Assembly (NCBI GenBank): GCA_025617745.1
Contig: CM046863.1
Span: 58,546,085 to 58,610,084 of the forward strand
DNA from: Heliocidaris erythrogramma
Taxonomy: Eukaryota > Echinodermata > Echinoidea > Camarodonta > Echinometridae
Length of the DNA stretch: 64,000 nt
Direction: 5' to 3'
This document shows, one piece after another, positions 50,301-58,243 of the stretch. The first letter of the stretch is position 1. Every line of letters starts with the position of its first letter. Both the position numbers and the translations under genes were made by a program. Under the pieces are notes generated by a model. It did not search any database and had not been told where the DNA came from. It saw nothing but the letters and a program-made list of their open reading frames with translations.

Positions 50301-53300
50301 AGACCCACCGTTGCAATCGTCGCTCCCGATTCAGTCTTCTCTTCTGTTGAAAGTGATGACGAGGCTTGTAGCTTGATATGTACAGCAAGATGCTCATCCC
50401 TGCTGTGCCCCATAGGCCTGGAGGCCGTAATATGAGTTGTGTCTCTCTCTACATCATCAATAGTGACATCGATCTCTGTCAAGGCAGGTAACGATGAGAT
50501 CAGGCCTTCGTAGCTCTGTGACATCAATTTCGTGGCGATCAGCTTTGTGACGGATGAAAGCTCAGGAGGAGATGATTGAAAACTGAGAAAGGAGTCGGTG
50601 ATGGAGAGATGTTTAATAGAAGCGACGGATCGGAGGCAAGACCACAATTTTTCGGTCATCTCAGTAGATAGCTGGCAGTGCTTTATCTCAAGCCTAGATT
50701 TCTGTAACGAAATAAGACAGAAAATATGCTATTCTGGGATCATTTCCCACCAGGTAGAGAATATCATTTTCTCCGTTATTTTAAAGGCATGTGCAAACAT
50801 CAGTCTACTTAGTAAACGAAGAAGCTTGACTGGGGAGGAATTTTTAATTTGTAAACAAATCTTTAGGCATTTTACTCCCAGTGTTAAAGATCGTATGCTC
50901 GATCTACTTACTTGGACGGCATGCATGTCGTAGTGTAGAGAACCACTTTCACTCCTACAAACATAATTGAAAAAGAAATGAGGGAAAGAATGTGATTTGA
51001 TAAATTATTGGGAAATAAAAATATAAATCAATATAGAAAAAAAAAAAAAAATTAAATCTACATCTGCACCGTGGTAATAAGAATAATTATAAGAAGCACC
51101 AGCAATAATAACACATGTAGGCCTACAACAAATAAAAGTGATATACTACTGCTCCTACTGCTAATACTAGTACTACTATTACGACTACTACTTCTCCTGA
51201 TAATAGTGATAATGATGATAAATATTTAAAAATAACAATGAAATAAATTAATGAGGACATTATTATGATGAACAATGACTGTGTTGAAGAAAAAAAAATA
51301 AGGGTAATCGATCTGTGCAGTCTGTTATAGGAGCCAAAAAAAAAACACATATGGATATATAAGATACAACAAATGTATTTTTGATCTCCCCCCCCCCCCC
51401 CCCCCCCCAACTCGAAATTGCTGTCGGCAAATGCGCCATCTCCTTCGGCCAAAAAAAAAGAGTGGGGAAAAAAGGGAAAAGGAAGAGGAGAAAAGAGAAA
51501 GGAGAAGAAAAAAGAAGAGAAAGAAGGAAAGCGAAAGAAAAAGAAAGAAAAAGATTGAAAAACTGACCATTCTTTTTTTTTTTTTGGGGGGGGGGGGGGG
51601 GGCTCGGTCGGTGAAGTTATTAACTCTCATATAGGCTCAATACAGAAGCCACCCGGTCCCCGTAGTCAATGGGTTAACATTCGGGCAAAAGGCGTCCCCT
51701 TCTTTGGCGATGGAAGCAGCCCGCCTGCCCCGAAGATTTTCAAAGTTCCGATATTCGGGCGACCACCATTTATGTAGTCGGGCAGCGAGGAGATAAAACA
51801 TCCACATTATTTGGGCAGCGAGATTCCGAGATAATCATGTAACTTCTGTATGAAACTTCTGTGCATTTTCTCTACAAAAAGTTTTATAAAAAAATTGCTC
51901 GCTGGCAAACATTTAGAAATTGAAAAGTTGATATTCGGGCAATAAGCGCCGCCCCTCCCCATTCCCGCTCTTTCTCAGGGCAATTTTTTTTTTGTTTACT
52001 TGTGATTTATTGCTATCATAATTATTATTATTAATAATACTTTTATTATTACTTCGTTTTATTACAATTAGTATTATTCCCTGAAAGCAGAAAGTGTTAA
52101 AAAATGACGTGATATTTACGTCGTGGCTTTCGTCTTTTTTACGTCCTGTAATTACGTCAATAAGACGACAACTTGCACCAACGCAAGACGTCAAGAGGAC
52201 GTCTTATTTTGACGTCATCTCTACGTCTTCATTCCTCTTCTCTGTTGGCAAAAAGTGTTAAAAATGACGTGATATTTACATCGCGGTTTTCGTCTTTTTT
52301 ACGTCCTGTAATTACGTCAATAAGACGACAACTTGCACCAACGCAAGACGTCAAGAGGACGTCTTATTTTGACGTCATCTCTACGTCTTCATTCCTCTTC
52401 TCTGATAAAAAAAGTGTTAAAAATGACGTGATATTTCCGTCGCAGTTTTCGTCTTTTTTACGTCCTGTAATTACGTCAATAAGACGACAACTTGCACCAA
52501 CGCAAGACGTCAAGAGGACGTCTTATTTTGACGTCATCTCTACGTCTTGTACACTGTAAAAACTAAAGTGCTACTTTTAGGGGCATGTATAGTGACTGCA
52601 CCTGAAATGCTGTTTATAGCACTTGTAGTGTGCTAATTTACCAGAAAAAAAAATGTGACCGTGGCGAGCCTCGAACCAGGTTCCGCTGATTGAGAGGCGC
52701 TGACGTTATACCGACGGACTAACGAATGCTTCTTGCAATCCAGTTTAGTCATGGGAGTCAAGTAGATAACATGAACTATGTGGTCTCGTAAATTCACTAT
52801 GTAATAATATGATCTGCTCTAAATCGTACAATGTGAGTTAGTCTAGCGGTAATGCCAGCAATTCTCGATCAGCGGACCCTGGTTCGAAGCTCGCCCAAAT
52901 CAGTTTTTTTTAATGAATGTTTAGCAGTTTAAGGAGCCGGTCCAGCTCCCGTGAAAGTGCTGAAATAGCACGCTGTGTGCATTCAATAGCACTCTGAGTG
53001 CAGTCCCTATGCATTGCCCTGAAAAAGTGCTTACAGCACTTCAGTTTTTACAGTGTACAGATGACGTCAAAATAAGACGTCCTCTTGACGTCTTGCGTTG
53101 GTGCAAGTTGTCGTCTTATTGACGTAATTACAGGACGTAAAAAAGACGAAAACCACGACGTAAATATCACGTAATTTTTACCACTTTCTGCTATCAGGGA
53201 TATAGCATATGTCAGAATTTTACACAATGGCGCCTAGATGATCCCACAATGCCCGCGCACGAGCGGAAAATTTTGAAATGTTTAAAATGGCCTGAAACGT

Positions 53301-56300
53301 ATGCCCAAATCAATTGTAGACCATATTGAGCATTTTCAGATTTTGCGTGCGCGCAACTTCACCGAGGCGCGTACGCGCACGCAACTTATGATAAATTAAT
53401 TTCCTCTTAAATTAACTTGCATCATGCCAAATATGGTTATGTTATGACTTTGTATTGCAGAGATATATCATGTGTCAGAATTTTACAAAATCGCGGCTAG
53501 ATGACCCCACAATGCCCGCGCACGAGCGGAAAATTTTGAAATGTTTAAGATGGCCTGAAACATGCCAAAATCAATTGTAGACCAATTTTGAGCATTTTCA
53601 GAGTGTATAGTCTGTAGGGCTAGATTTACTTACTCCAAATTCAATGAAGATAGTTGTGTTGACTTGCCGAAGAGTTCAACCAAGGCTTCCTCATCCCTGT
53701 CCTTCAGACCGGAAACACGTAGGCATTGTTGGTTTGGGGTTTGTTCCCTGACCAGAAGACCCACCGTTGCAATCGTCGCTCCCGATTCAGTCTTCTCTTC
53801 TGTTGAAAGTGATGACGAGGCTTGTAGCTTGATATGTACAGCAAGATGCTCATCCCTGCTGTGCCCCATAGGCCTGGAGGCCGTAATATCAGTTGTGTCT
53901 CTCTCTACATCATCAATAGTGACATCGATCTCTTTCAAGGCAGGTAACGATGAGATCAGGCCTTCGTAGCTCTGTGACATCAATTTCGTGGCGATCAGCT
54001 TTGTGACGGATGAAAGCTTAGGAGGAGATGATTGAAAACTGAGAGAGGAGTCGGTGATTGCAAGAGTATGAAGCGTCGAAAATGATGCGAGACAGGACCA
54101 TAACCCACTTGTCACGTCTGTAGTCATAGTAGACCCCTCGAATTTAACTTCTCTAATCTGTGTTTAATAGTTGGTAGAGAATGAGAGATAACAAACATTA
54201 TGCAGTTTGGTTTTGATTTAGATATAAATACGGCAAAATAGAATAAACTGGGGTTTTATTTTTAATAAAGTGAAGTAACATGATAGGAAAGTGCTTAATA
54301 AGACCTTTGTGGAATAACAGGGTATAGTGAGAGCAGCAAAGAAAGATTATTGTCTGCGCTAAAAGTTGATGGAAGGATATTTCTTTGCAGCCTGTTCTAA
54401 TCGCGGTTTATCAATAGTAATGCAAAAATAAAATCAGAGAATACACGTAACCCATTGGCTACTGGAACAGTGTGGGCCATATGTATTAATCCTACGGGAA
54501 TTAGAAAAATCAGTAGTCAACGTGTCAAATTCCGGCTAGTGATGATAGTGTGCATTCCTTCTAGACATTACGTTTCACGTAGTTTCCCATCTGGATATCG
54601 CCCATCCAGTCCTCTCCTTAACGAGTGTACATTCCGATGTATTTTCGTTAAATGTGTGCCATTTAATTTTCTCTCACCCAGTATTTTGCTTCCTGCCCAA
54701 TGTGCTCAACGGCACAGGATGAATCTAACGCTAAATAAGTATAAAATCGATATCTATATCTATATATGTCGACTCTTGCACGTTCTCTACGGATATCTGT
54801 CTTGTGATTTAAAGATCACATTGCAAGAAAATCACAAATATGGCAATTAATGTATCACTAGAAACTGGGAAGCTTACAGATGGCAATCGTATAGGTTTTA
54901 TGTCAACTGCGTATCTGATGATTATAAAAACAACATAAATAAAAGCTCTTCTAAGCATCTGGAATATCCGAGGATTCGCCAGAAATATAGCGATGTTTTG
55001 ATGTCGTCACACAAGGGATCGATCCTGCTTAAGCAGACGACGTCCTATAATGAATGAACGTAATTGCAATGCAATTATTTATCAAATTATAAAGAGTTTG
55101 GTATATTTAACATGACCTTATTTCACACCATTCTAAAAGGGAAAGTGAACTGATTCTGATAACTAAAAGCGTTTGATAGTAAATACACAGGAGAAGGGTC
55201 AATTATCAATGAAATAAACCCCACTTTCAAATTGAAAAGCCCTCCGAATAATATCACAGATTGTATTCGTTCCCTCTTGAAACGCCGAACATGCCCCGGT
55301 GCAAGCAGCTGAAAATACAATGGCGTCTTATTTTGTTTACAAGTGACTGATTCTTTTATTTTTTTAACGCTGCATTTTTCATCAAAATAATACCATACAC
55401 GAAGTTAAGAGTGAGGCAATTTAACAGACTAACATTAAGACTGACGCTAGTCAAGTAAGAGAAATAAGTGAAGAGGAGATGACAAAACAGGCAATGAAAA
55501 ATGTGTAAGATGTTATGGGACATCGTGTGCTGAGACAGGACTGGTCCTTCGTGTGTCGTCACACATCTCAGCAGCGTTCAAGGAGCTCTTCAGCTGCTAT
55601 ATCGGGGGCTGTATTTTACCGTTTTATAATTGATAATAATCATTAATTCAAATGTTTCAAAGCGTTGAATTTGGGTAACTTTGTATAATTTATGCCATCT
55701 ATGCAATAATAATTATTAAGCCAATATTTATTTTGATGGAATTTTCTTGCAATGTGATCTTTAAAATACGTATACATGTATATTCATTTCATTGGTGTAG
55801 ACGATCGCAGTGCTGTAAAAAAATGAGAAATTAATACTTGAAATCCCCTTAAGGAATTTACATGTGATATCATGCTAATTATTTGTCTAAGTGACGGGAG
55901 GTGGAAGTATTCACACCACATACCTGAAGCTTCAGTTGCTGTGGAAGATTCTGCATTCCAACAACTGTGTAGACAGTTGGAGACTTCAGAACAATACTTT
56001 GTGCAGTTACACATCTTTGAACCAACGAAGACACGCTTCCTTCAGTACCCTTGGTCTCTGATGAGCAGTCAAGGAGAATACGATATCGCTCGCTCTCATC
56101 CAAGTATCCGTTGGCAAGAAGAGCCTCCATTATTCTTATGCAGAGGCTTCTATCCGTGCCAGCAGCGAATCTGATGAGATGCTCATAGTCACCGATGTTT
56201 GCTTCTTTCTTCTTCAGTACTGTGTCTAACTTAGAAATCTTCCTTGGCCAGAATCTCTTCTTGCATTTCTTCCATTCAGCAGCTAGATATTTTCCAGCTG

Positions 56301-57910
56301 AGTGCTCCTGCGCGAGTTTGTGATAAAACTCGATGATAGTAGAAGTGGTCTCATGGGACTGAGAAAGGTGTTCTGAAGTAACAGTCGTCTTGGATATTAT
56401 CCCAAGCTCACATGCGCTTTCAAGGATAGCTGGAACTCTTCGGAAATCATGTGGTGTGAAGACCAGCTTTTTATCATCGTCGAGTAAACCTGCTAGAGCA
56501 ATCTCCCCTAAGCTACACATTATTGCGCTTAATTCATCTGATGTGAACTGTGCTCCTGACTGTGAACGGGCGTTGGCATGGTGCATCATTAATTCATTCA
56601 CTTTGTCCAGGAGTTCTGTCTGGGTTGCGGTATCCTTGTCCAGTCGTCCCTTGCTCCACAAATGAGAGACCATGAGACAAAATAGAGGTGTTTTCACAAG
56701 TTCATAGATCAGGGGTTGGCCATCAAGGTAAGCCTTAAGACCTTGTCCCTTAGAAGGATTCGAAACAAAAAACTTGTCGATGTACTCTTTCGAGCTCTCT
56801 TGCGAGAATCCTTCTATCCACATCTTTGTGTACACCCTTGCAATCTCCCCTTGATTAAAGAAGTTCTCTAGGTGAGGCCGTGTTGTTACAAGGACTCGAC
56901 ACTGCGGGTATTCTTTAAAGAGCATTACTTCGACAATATTGCTCCTTTCATCCTCTTTTGAATTTATACCGGCATACTCGTCGAGGCCATCCAACATAAT
57001 ACTGCAAATATTCTGATTATTTCTGATGAAGTTTTCGAGCCCATTTGGTGTAAGATCGCCAACGTCACTTAAGAGCTGGGATTTGATCGCTTCACCGATC
57101 GATGTCTGCTGGCTGGTATTTCGGAGTTTGATAACGAAGAGGAGAGGCAGGTGTTCTATCGCGGATCCTTGTATCCTGTGGGCCCAGTCGTAAGCCATCT
57201 TAGCGACAGCCGTTGTTTTTCCTCGTCCAGCGGGGGCCGAAATGAGGATTCGGACAGGGTACATGCCGTCTACTTTCGTTGAAAATATTTCAGCAACAGA
57301 TCCCTGAAGAACCTGCTTCTCCCCAGTTTCTTGTCCACTTGCGTCCTTTTTCACCATAGTGACAACTGTATGTATTTTCTTTAACTCAGCATACTTATGT
57401 GGATCCCATGGAGCCATTGGGACTTTGCATAACGTATTGAGATACTTATTCTTCAATTTTTCACAACATTGCATAACAGTCAAGGACTCTGAGATCTTCA
57501 CACTGTAGATATCTGAAACGATCCAATCACAAAAGACAAACCATTCACCTTTCATCTTAACTCATGTTGTGTCAGAGTATACTGTGTGAAGAAGTTGGGC
57601 AAATGAAGGTCATCAATCCCCCCCCCCCCCCCTTCCCAATGTATAGCTCTCTTACACACTATCTGTTATGTAGTAAATGAACGATAATGAACTAAAAAAA
57701 TCAAAACTCACTGGAAATTATAAATAAAACGGAACTTATATTTCCACACAATGAAATGCGTGTTAAAAGGCAACATTTGAAATAAGCATGACGTCATAAT
57801 TATGTGATTTGTTGCCCTGTTGTTACATTAGTATATCTTGGTTAGTATACCTGGGTTGCATGCAATGTAGTTCTCGTCACATGGTCCCTGCTTCTTTGGT
57901 AGATATGCAC
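22763..57910 (-). CDS. NLR (NACHT-LRR) immune receptor gene with ten LRR modules
   Basis: The proposed gene reads right to left: an upstream 60-bp exon (57910-57851), the NACHT exon (57555-55924), then ten LRR-type exons, nine with their own 40- or 43-bp leader exon. The NACHT exon ends in phase 0 and joins module 1 in phase 0; every later module starts and ends in phase 2, so the chain is in frame except in modules 6 and 10, which carry indels. Spliced coding length in the window is about 7.1 kb. NACHT proteins are cytoplasmic ATPases that oligomerise on sensing danger; LRRs usually bind ligand or hold the protein inactive. No effector domain (Death, CARD, TIR) was seen, so it would lie upstream, or be absent. 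Module 10 keeps a good donor, so more exons are expected to the left, but none was found. One gene is the simplest reading; some modules could be unused or pseudo-exons. Confidence 0.7.
24479..26137. mobile_element. 1.66-kb inverted-repeat element with CAGG duplication
   Basis: Left end GGCCGTATTCAATAAACTTCT and right end AGTTTATAGAATACGGGCC are inverted repeats, backed by a long run of TTCTTAAG-like sequence on each side. CAGG flanks both ends (24475-24478, 26138-26141). The homologous intron of module 9 (28300-28320) reads straight through as TTTCAGGTGGATATTTTGG, which is the empty site; module 5's intron (43255-43275) is similar. It contains no credible gene, is rich in AGGCCTAG-type sequence, and hosts a second element at 25695. 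Confidence 0.8.
25695..25976. mobile_element. Nested short element, CAGTGGCGGATC ends
   Basis: Perfect 12-bp terminal inverted repeats (CAGTGGCGGATC / GATCCGCCACTG) and a TTACT direct repeat on both sides (25690-25694, 25977-25981). The inside has poly-G, poly-C and a tandemly repeated TTTTGCTTGTCAGAGAATTT phrase. It interrupts the larger element, so it arrived later. Confidence 0.8.
26553..27602 (-). CDS. LRR module 9
   Basis: Leader exon 27602-27563 (40 bp, FSGSLNSDSGVSN) and LRR exon 27058-26553 (506 bp). Open throughout. It starts IPMLTIEDCHLSAEM and continues through LTISDSSLSF, LPSVTKLIAERVTSHSYEG, LPGVREIDITIDDVG, LTGQELTRIKLKAPD and LVEPSTRLISSSLYME, ending CA/GTAAGT in phase 2. The leader is the FSGSL type shared with modules 5 and 10. 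The middle is almost the same as in modules 4 and 8, a sign of sequence exchange. Confidence 0.75.
27563..28340. repeat. Ancestral module flank shared with modules 5 and 10
   Basis: The DNA upstream of this leader exon matches 23704-24475 and pieces near 39720-39890 and 42780-43300. Common phrases are ATGAGGCCTATCAGGCCTACTT, GGTTTGGATGGAGATGGTATG and CATCATGCCCATTG. It shows that introns were copied with the exons. A GAA-repeat tract (about 27830-27876) is specific to this copy. Confidence 0.65.
28497..29307 (-). CDS. LRR module 8
   Basis: Leader exon 29307-29265 (43 bp, SECGSLNYDSCAVQ) and LRR exon 29008-28497 (512 bp), open, ending CA/GTAAGT in phase 2. The first third (NSKLEIKYCHLSTEM, SVASLYHLSISDSSLSF) resembles modules 5-7, while the rest (LPGVREIDITIDDVG, LTGQELTRIRLKAPD) resembles module 9. 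It therefore looks like a mosaic of two module types. Confidence 0.75.
29774..31182. mobile_element. Composite element abutting the module 7 splice donor
   Basis: Runs from CAGGGATGTCGCTAGAGG to CTAAATCCGCCACTG, a weak inverted pair. The right end is only 7 bp from the end of the module 7 LRR exon. A hAT-like element (29809-30625) is nested inside. Related composites stand next to module 6 (32474-33829) and module 5 (37284-38537). The inner part has long purine-rich and pyrimidine-rich tracts, and no gene. Confidence 0.5.
29809..30625. mobile_element. hAT-like non-autonomous element, copy 1
   Basis: Ends CAGTGGTGTATCTA and TAGATACGCCACTG, with 8-bp target duplications ATCACAAC (29801-29808) and GTCACAAC (30626-30633), one mismatch. 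An 8-bp duplication with CAGTGG-type ends points to hAT. No transposase. The same insertion is present at 32510 and 37320, so it was copied along with the array. Confidence 0.7.
31190..31984 (-). CDS. LRR module 7
   Basis: Leader exon 31984-31942 (43 bp, SECGSLNYDSCAVQ) and LRR exon 31686-31190 (497 bp), open. It starts NSRLEIKHCQLSNDM and continues through LSISDSSLSFPSSPP, LPGLKDIDITIDDAETD, LGLLISEQTPNQQWLRIS and LFVKSTRLKSLEL, ending GG/GTGAGT in phase 2. Almost identical to modules 5 and 6. The leader and its introns (31690-32470) match module 8 (29010-29770) nearly base for base. Confidence 0.75.
32510..32870. mobile_element. hAT-like element, copy 2 (shortened)
   Basis: Same ends as 29809-30625 (CAGTGG start, GATACGCCAGTG end) and same target duplication, GTCACAAC on the left and GTCACAAG on the right. 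Its interior is about 450 bp shorter than copy 1. T- and G-runs follow the left end. Confidence 0.65.
33293..33748. repeat. Dispersed hairpin-ended repeat, short copy
   Basis: Has the same start (AAGAGCCCCAGGGGGCAC) and end (CTCACTCGAGCCTTCGGCTC then AGGTGAGCTAA) as 18633-19942, with only one internal unit. The sister composites read TTTTCATT followed by A-rich sequence without it (31087, 38437), which gives its limits. Confidence 0.6.
33838..34596 (-). CDS. LRR module 6 (single-base frameshift)
   Basis: Leader exon 34596-34554 (43 bp, SECGSLNYDRDAVQ) and LRR exon 34333-33838 (496 bp). Closely matches modules 5 and 7 (NARLEIKHCQLSTEM, LPGLKDIDITIDDAETD, LGLLISEQTPNQQWL), but one C is missing near 33903 (CTGCCTTCAG against CTGCCCTTCAG), after SGLK. 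This gives length 3n+1 and an early stop at 33854 unless the module is skipped. A sequencing error in a short C-run is possible. Confidence 0.7.
34690..37283. other. Intronic DNA with microsatellites, no gene recognised
   Basis: Between modules 6 and 5 on the minus strand. No exon was supported. It contains a TCTA-type microsatellite (about 36180-36330), an A/G-rich patch (35560-35625), a GA run followed by about 20 G (37122-37156), and an ACATACAT-type tract (37190-37262). The homology with module 7 and 8 flanks stops near 34695, so most of this is inserted or module-specific sequence. Confidence 0.5.
37284..38537. mobile_element. Composite element abutting the module 5 splice donor
   Basis: CAGGGACGTCGCTAGAGG at the left and ATAAATCCGCCACTG at the right, 7 bp from the module 5 exon. 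The left flank (TGTTGCTG) differs from that of the sister copies (TTCTCAA), while the right flank is the same. It carries a ~33-base poly-C run near 38322-38354 and a nested hAT-like copy. Confidence 0.5.
37320..37992. mobile_element. hAT-like element, copy 3, perfect 8-bp duplication
   Basis: CAGTGGCGTATCTA at the left and TAGATACGCCAGTG at the right. GTCACAAC is duplicated exactly (37312-37319 and 37993-38000). Interior homologous to 29809-30625 with a G-run near the right end. Confidence 0.75.
38545..39759 (-). CDS. LRR module 5
   Basis: Leader exon 39759-39720 (40 bp, FSGSLPSDRRISN) and LRR exon 39041-38545 (497 bp), open, ending GG/GTGAGT in phase 2. The LRR exon is of the module 6/7 type (NSRLEIKHCKLSTDM, LPGLKHIDITIDDAETD, LFVKSTHLKSLEL). 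The leader and the intron between are of the module 9/10 type. It is therefore a hybrid, with the junction near the start of the LRR exon or in the intron. Confidence 0.75.
39075..39245. mobile_element. 171-bp MITE with GGGC(C/T)GGTCACA ends
   Basis: Left end GGGCCGGTCACATTTGTCCG and right end CGGACAATTGTGACCAGCCC form inverted repeats that extend through GATAACGA and AAATCTCG. The element lies in the intron between the two exons of module 5. No clear target duplication. Confidence 0.65.
39900..41280. other. Module-5-specific insertion region, no gene recognised
   Basis: This DNA separates two blocks that are contiguous in modules 9 and 10. It has a G-run, T-run pieces and AATATTGCCC / GGGCAATATGG near 39930-39960 that look like a short inverted repeat. 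No exon supported. Confidence 0.4.
41540..42337. mobile_element. ACGT-rich element with ~150-bp TIRs, copy 1
   Basis: Ends CCCTGATAGCAGAAAG and CTTTCTGCTATCAGGG; the inverted arms extend about 150 bp and are packed with GACGTC, ACGTCA and TTACGTC. It interrupts a GGCCTTGTGGG minisatellite unit with TT at both edges, a 2-bp target duplication. The middle is replaced by a nested element (41684-42185). Copies 2-4 are at 45419, 48781 and 52079. Confidence 0.8.
41684..42185. mobile_element. Nested element with two tRNA-like modules
   Basis: Ends CACTGTAAAAACTGAAGTGC and its inverse TAGTTTTTACAGTG. Inside are two divergently oriented tRNA-like stretches: minus strand 41907-41844 (A-box-like TAGTCTAGCGG, B-box-like GGTTCGAGGCT) and plus strand 42014-42076 (TAGTCCATCGG, GGTTCGAGGCT). 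The nested element is in the opposite orientation to copies 2-4. Confidence 0.65.
42421..43430. repeat. Ancestral module flank upstream of module 5
   Basis: Contains phrases shared with 23980-24470 and 27880-28340, such as CTGACTGAACATTGAGTGTAT, GGAGATGGTATGGAGGGTGA and TTTGGTAATTAAAAATGTCAA. No exon supported. Confidence 0.55.
43436..44233 (-). CDS. LRR module 4, mosaic exon
   Basis: Leader exon 44233-44191 (43 bp, SESGSLHYDMHAVQ) and LRR exon 43980-43436 (545 bp), open, ending CA/GTGAGT in phase 2. The first ~100 bp (KSRLEIKHCQLSTEM, SVASIKHLSISDSSLSF) are those of modules 2 and 3. From about 43880 leftward it becomes a module 8/9 type (AERVTSHSYEG, LPGVREIDITIDDVG, LTGQELTRI). It is the longest module, with extra residues around ESFPRTRPSEKKN. 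Confidence 0.75.
43880..47240. repeat. ~3.36-kb tandem block, copy 1
   Basis: One period of a three-copy array (43880, 47241, 50602). It runs from inside the LRR exon of module 4 to the same point in module 3. Content in order: leader exon, purine-rich and G/C-run elements, ACGT-rich element copy 2, two ~150-bp direct repeats holding AATGCCCGCGCACGAGCGG (about 46426 and 46690), and the 3' part of an LRR exon. The copies differ by scattered substitutions and small indels only. Confidence 0.85.
45419..46379. mobile_element. ACGT-rich element, copy 2, with nested tRNA-like pair
   Basis: Same ends as copy 1 (CCCTGACAGCAGAAAG, CTGCTATCAGGG). The left arm is doubled (second start near 45583). Perfect TGACGTCA octamers lie at 45550, 45710 and 46242. 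The nested element is 45733-46235, with tRNA-like modules on the minus strand at 45904-45841 and on the plus strand at 46013-46075. Confidence 0.8.
46817..47593 (-). CDS. LRR module 3
   Basis: Leader exon 47593-47551 (43 bp, SESGSLHYDMHAVQ) and LRR exon 47340-46817 (524 bp), open, ending GA/GTAAGT in phase 2. It reads KSRLEIKHCQLSTEM, then LSITDSFLSFQSSPP, LPALKEIDVTIDDVERD, VHIKLQASSSL, VGLLVREQTPNQQCLRVS and LFGKSTQLSSLNL. It differs from module 2 by one clear residue (Lys against Thr in LPAL-EID). Confidence 0.8.
47241..50601. repeat. ~3.36-kb tandem block, copy 2
   Basis: Second period, same content as 43880-47240, including a doubled left arm of the ACGT-rich element. It differs from copy 1 mainly in homopolymer lengths and scattered single bases. 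Confidence 0.85.
48781..49742. mobile_element. ACGT-rich element, copy 3
   Basis: Counterpart of 45419-46379 in the second tandem block; nested element 49095-49598. Copied with the block rather than inserted independently, since its flanks are the same. Confidence 0.8.
50178..50954 (-). CDS. LRR module 2
   Basis: Leader exon 50954-50912 (43 bp) and LRR exon 50701-50178 (524 bp), open, phase 0 to 2. Practically identical to module 3, with LPALTEIDVTIDDVERD in place of LPALKEID. The high identity of introns and exons shows that the duplication is recent. Confidence 0.8.
50602..54056. repeat. ~3.4-kb tandem block, copy 3
   Basis: Third period. It is slightly longer because the left arm of its ACGT-rich element is tripled (starts near 52079, 52240, 52400). 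It stops inside the LRR exon of module 1 at about 54056, beyond which that exon is unrelated to modules 2 and 3. Confidence 0.8.
52079..53199. mobile_element. ACGT-rich element, copy 4, tripled left arm
   Basis: As copies 2 and 3, but with three tandem ~160-bp left-arm units in place of two. Nested tRNA-like element 52552-53055. Confidence 0.8.
53634..54157 (-). CDS. LRR module 1, first LRR exon after NACHT
   Basis: A single 524-bp exon without its own leader, joined in phase 0 to the NACHT exon. The acceptor is CACAG/ATT at 54157. The first ~100 bp are unique (IREVKFEGSTMTTDV, LASFSTLHTLAITDSSLSF). The remainder is the same as modules 2 and 3 (LPALKEIDVTIDDVERD, LLVREQTPNQQCLRVS, LFGKSTQLSSLNL). 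The switch near 54056 is the edge of the tandem block, so this exon is a fusion of an original first LRR with a copied tail. Ends GA/GTAAGT in phase 2. Confidence 0.8.
54158..54808. other. Intron between NACHT exon and module 1
   Basis: AT-rich, no exon or RNA gene supported. The intron continues to 55923 and holds the TTAA element at 54813. Confidence 0.5.
54813..55760. mobile_element. Non-autonomous TTAA element with perfect TIRs, copy 2
   Basis: 948 bp bounded by AGATCACATTGCAAGAAAAT and its exact inverse, with TTAA on both sides (54809-54812, 55761-55764). The ends do not start CCC, so piggyBac is unlikely; TTAA is also the Kolobok target. The interior matches 5765-6668 closely, and that copy lies next to a Kolobok-like transposase. 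No protein is encoded. Confidence 0.8.
55924..57555 (-). CDS. NACHT ATPase exon of the NLR gene
   Basis: 544 codons from ATG 57555 to the donor CTTCAG/GTATGT at 55924, fully open; unspliced, the frame runs on to a stop at 55879. Walker A is SAPAGRGKTT (about residues 106-115; the first Gly of the usual motif is Ala). Walker B is IMLDGLDE (186-193), and sensor-1 is CRVLVTTRPH (219-228). Helical winged-helix and superhelical parts follow, then the first LRR-like strand (TVYTVVGMQNLP, 528-538). This is a complete STAND-type NACHT core of typical length. In-frame TGA just upstream (TGA GTT AAG ATG) means that either this ATG, with A at -3, starts the protein, or an acceptor lies within those few bases. 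No Death or CARD domain is encoded in this exon. Confidence 0.85.
57851..57910 (-). CDS. Candidate 60-bp exon upstream of NACHT
   Basis: Has a good acceptor (CTCTTACAG) and donor (GTATAC). One frame is open, AYLPKKQGPCDENYIACNP, and ends with one base left over. This could join GTTAAGATG at the start of the NACHT exon through a weak acceptor (CATGAG at 57561), or it may be 5' UTR. Between it and the NACHT exon is a poly-C run and no other exon. Confidence 0.45.
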
Positions 57911-58243
57911 CTGTAAGAGATCAAGAATTCATTTATCTTTGTTCTTCTCATTGCAATACATCTTTAAAACAAGCGAGAGGCATATTGCAAGTAACATATC
58001 TCATCTAAATGGACTGTAAACATAATTGTTACCTATGTGCAATTACTGTTTTTTACAGCGTAATGGAAATTAAAGCTTTTGAACCTACAATACTGAAATA
58101 CTGCTCGCATATTGTAACTTTTGGAATCTATCTATCTATCTATCTATATCTATATCTTATCTATATCTTATCTATATTACTAAAAAAAATGGATTCTGTC
58201 TGTCTGTCTGTCCGGCTATGCGTTTCGCCATCTGTTGACGCAT
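57911..58243. repeat. TCTA and TCTG microsatellites
   Basis: A TCTA-type run (about 58126-58176) is followed by TCTGTCTGTCTGTCCGG (58195-58213), directly before the 128-bp minisatellite. No gene recognised. Confidence 0.7.
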
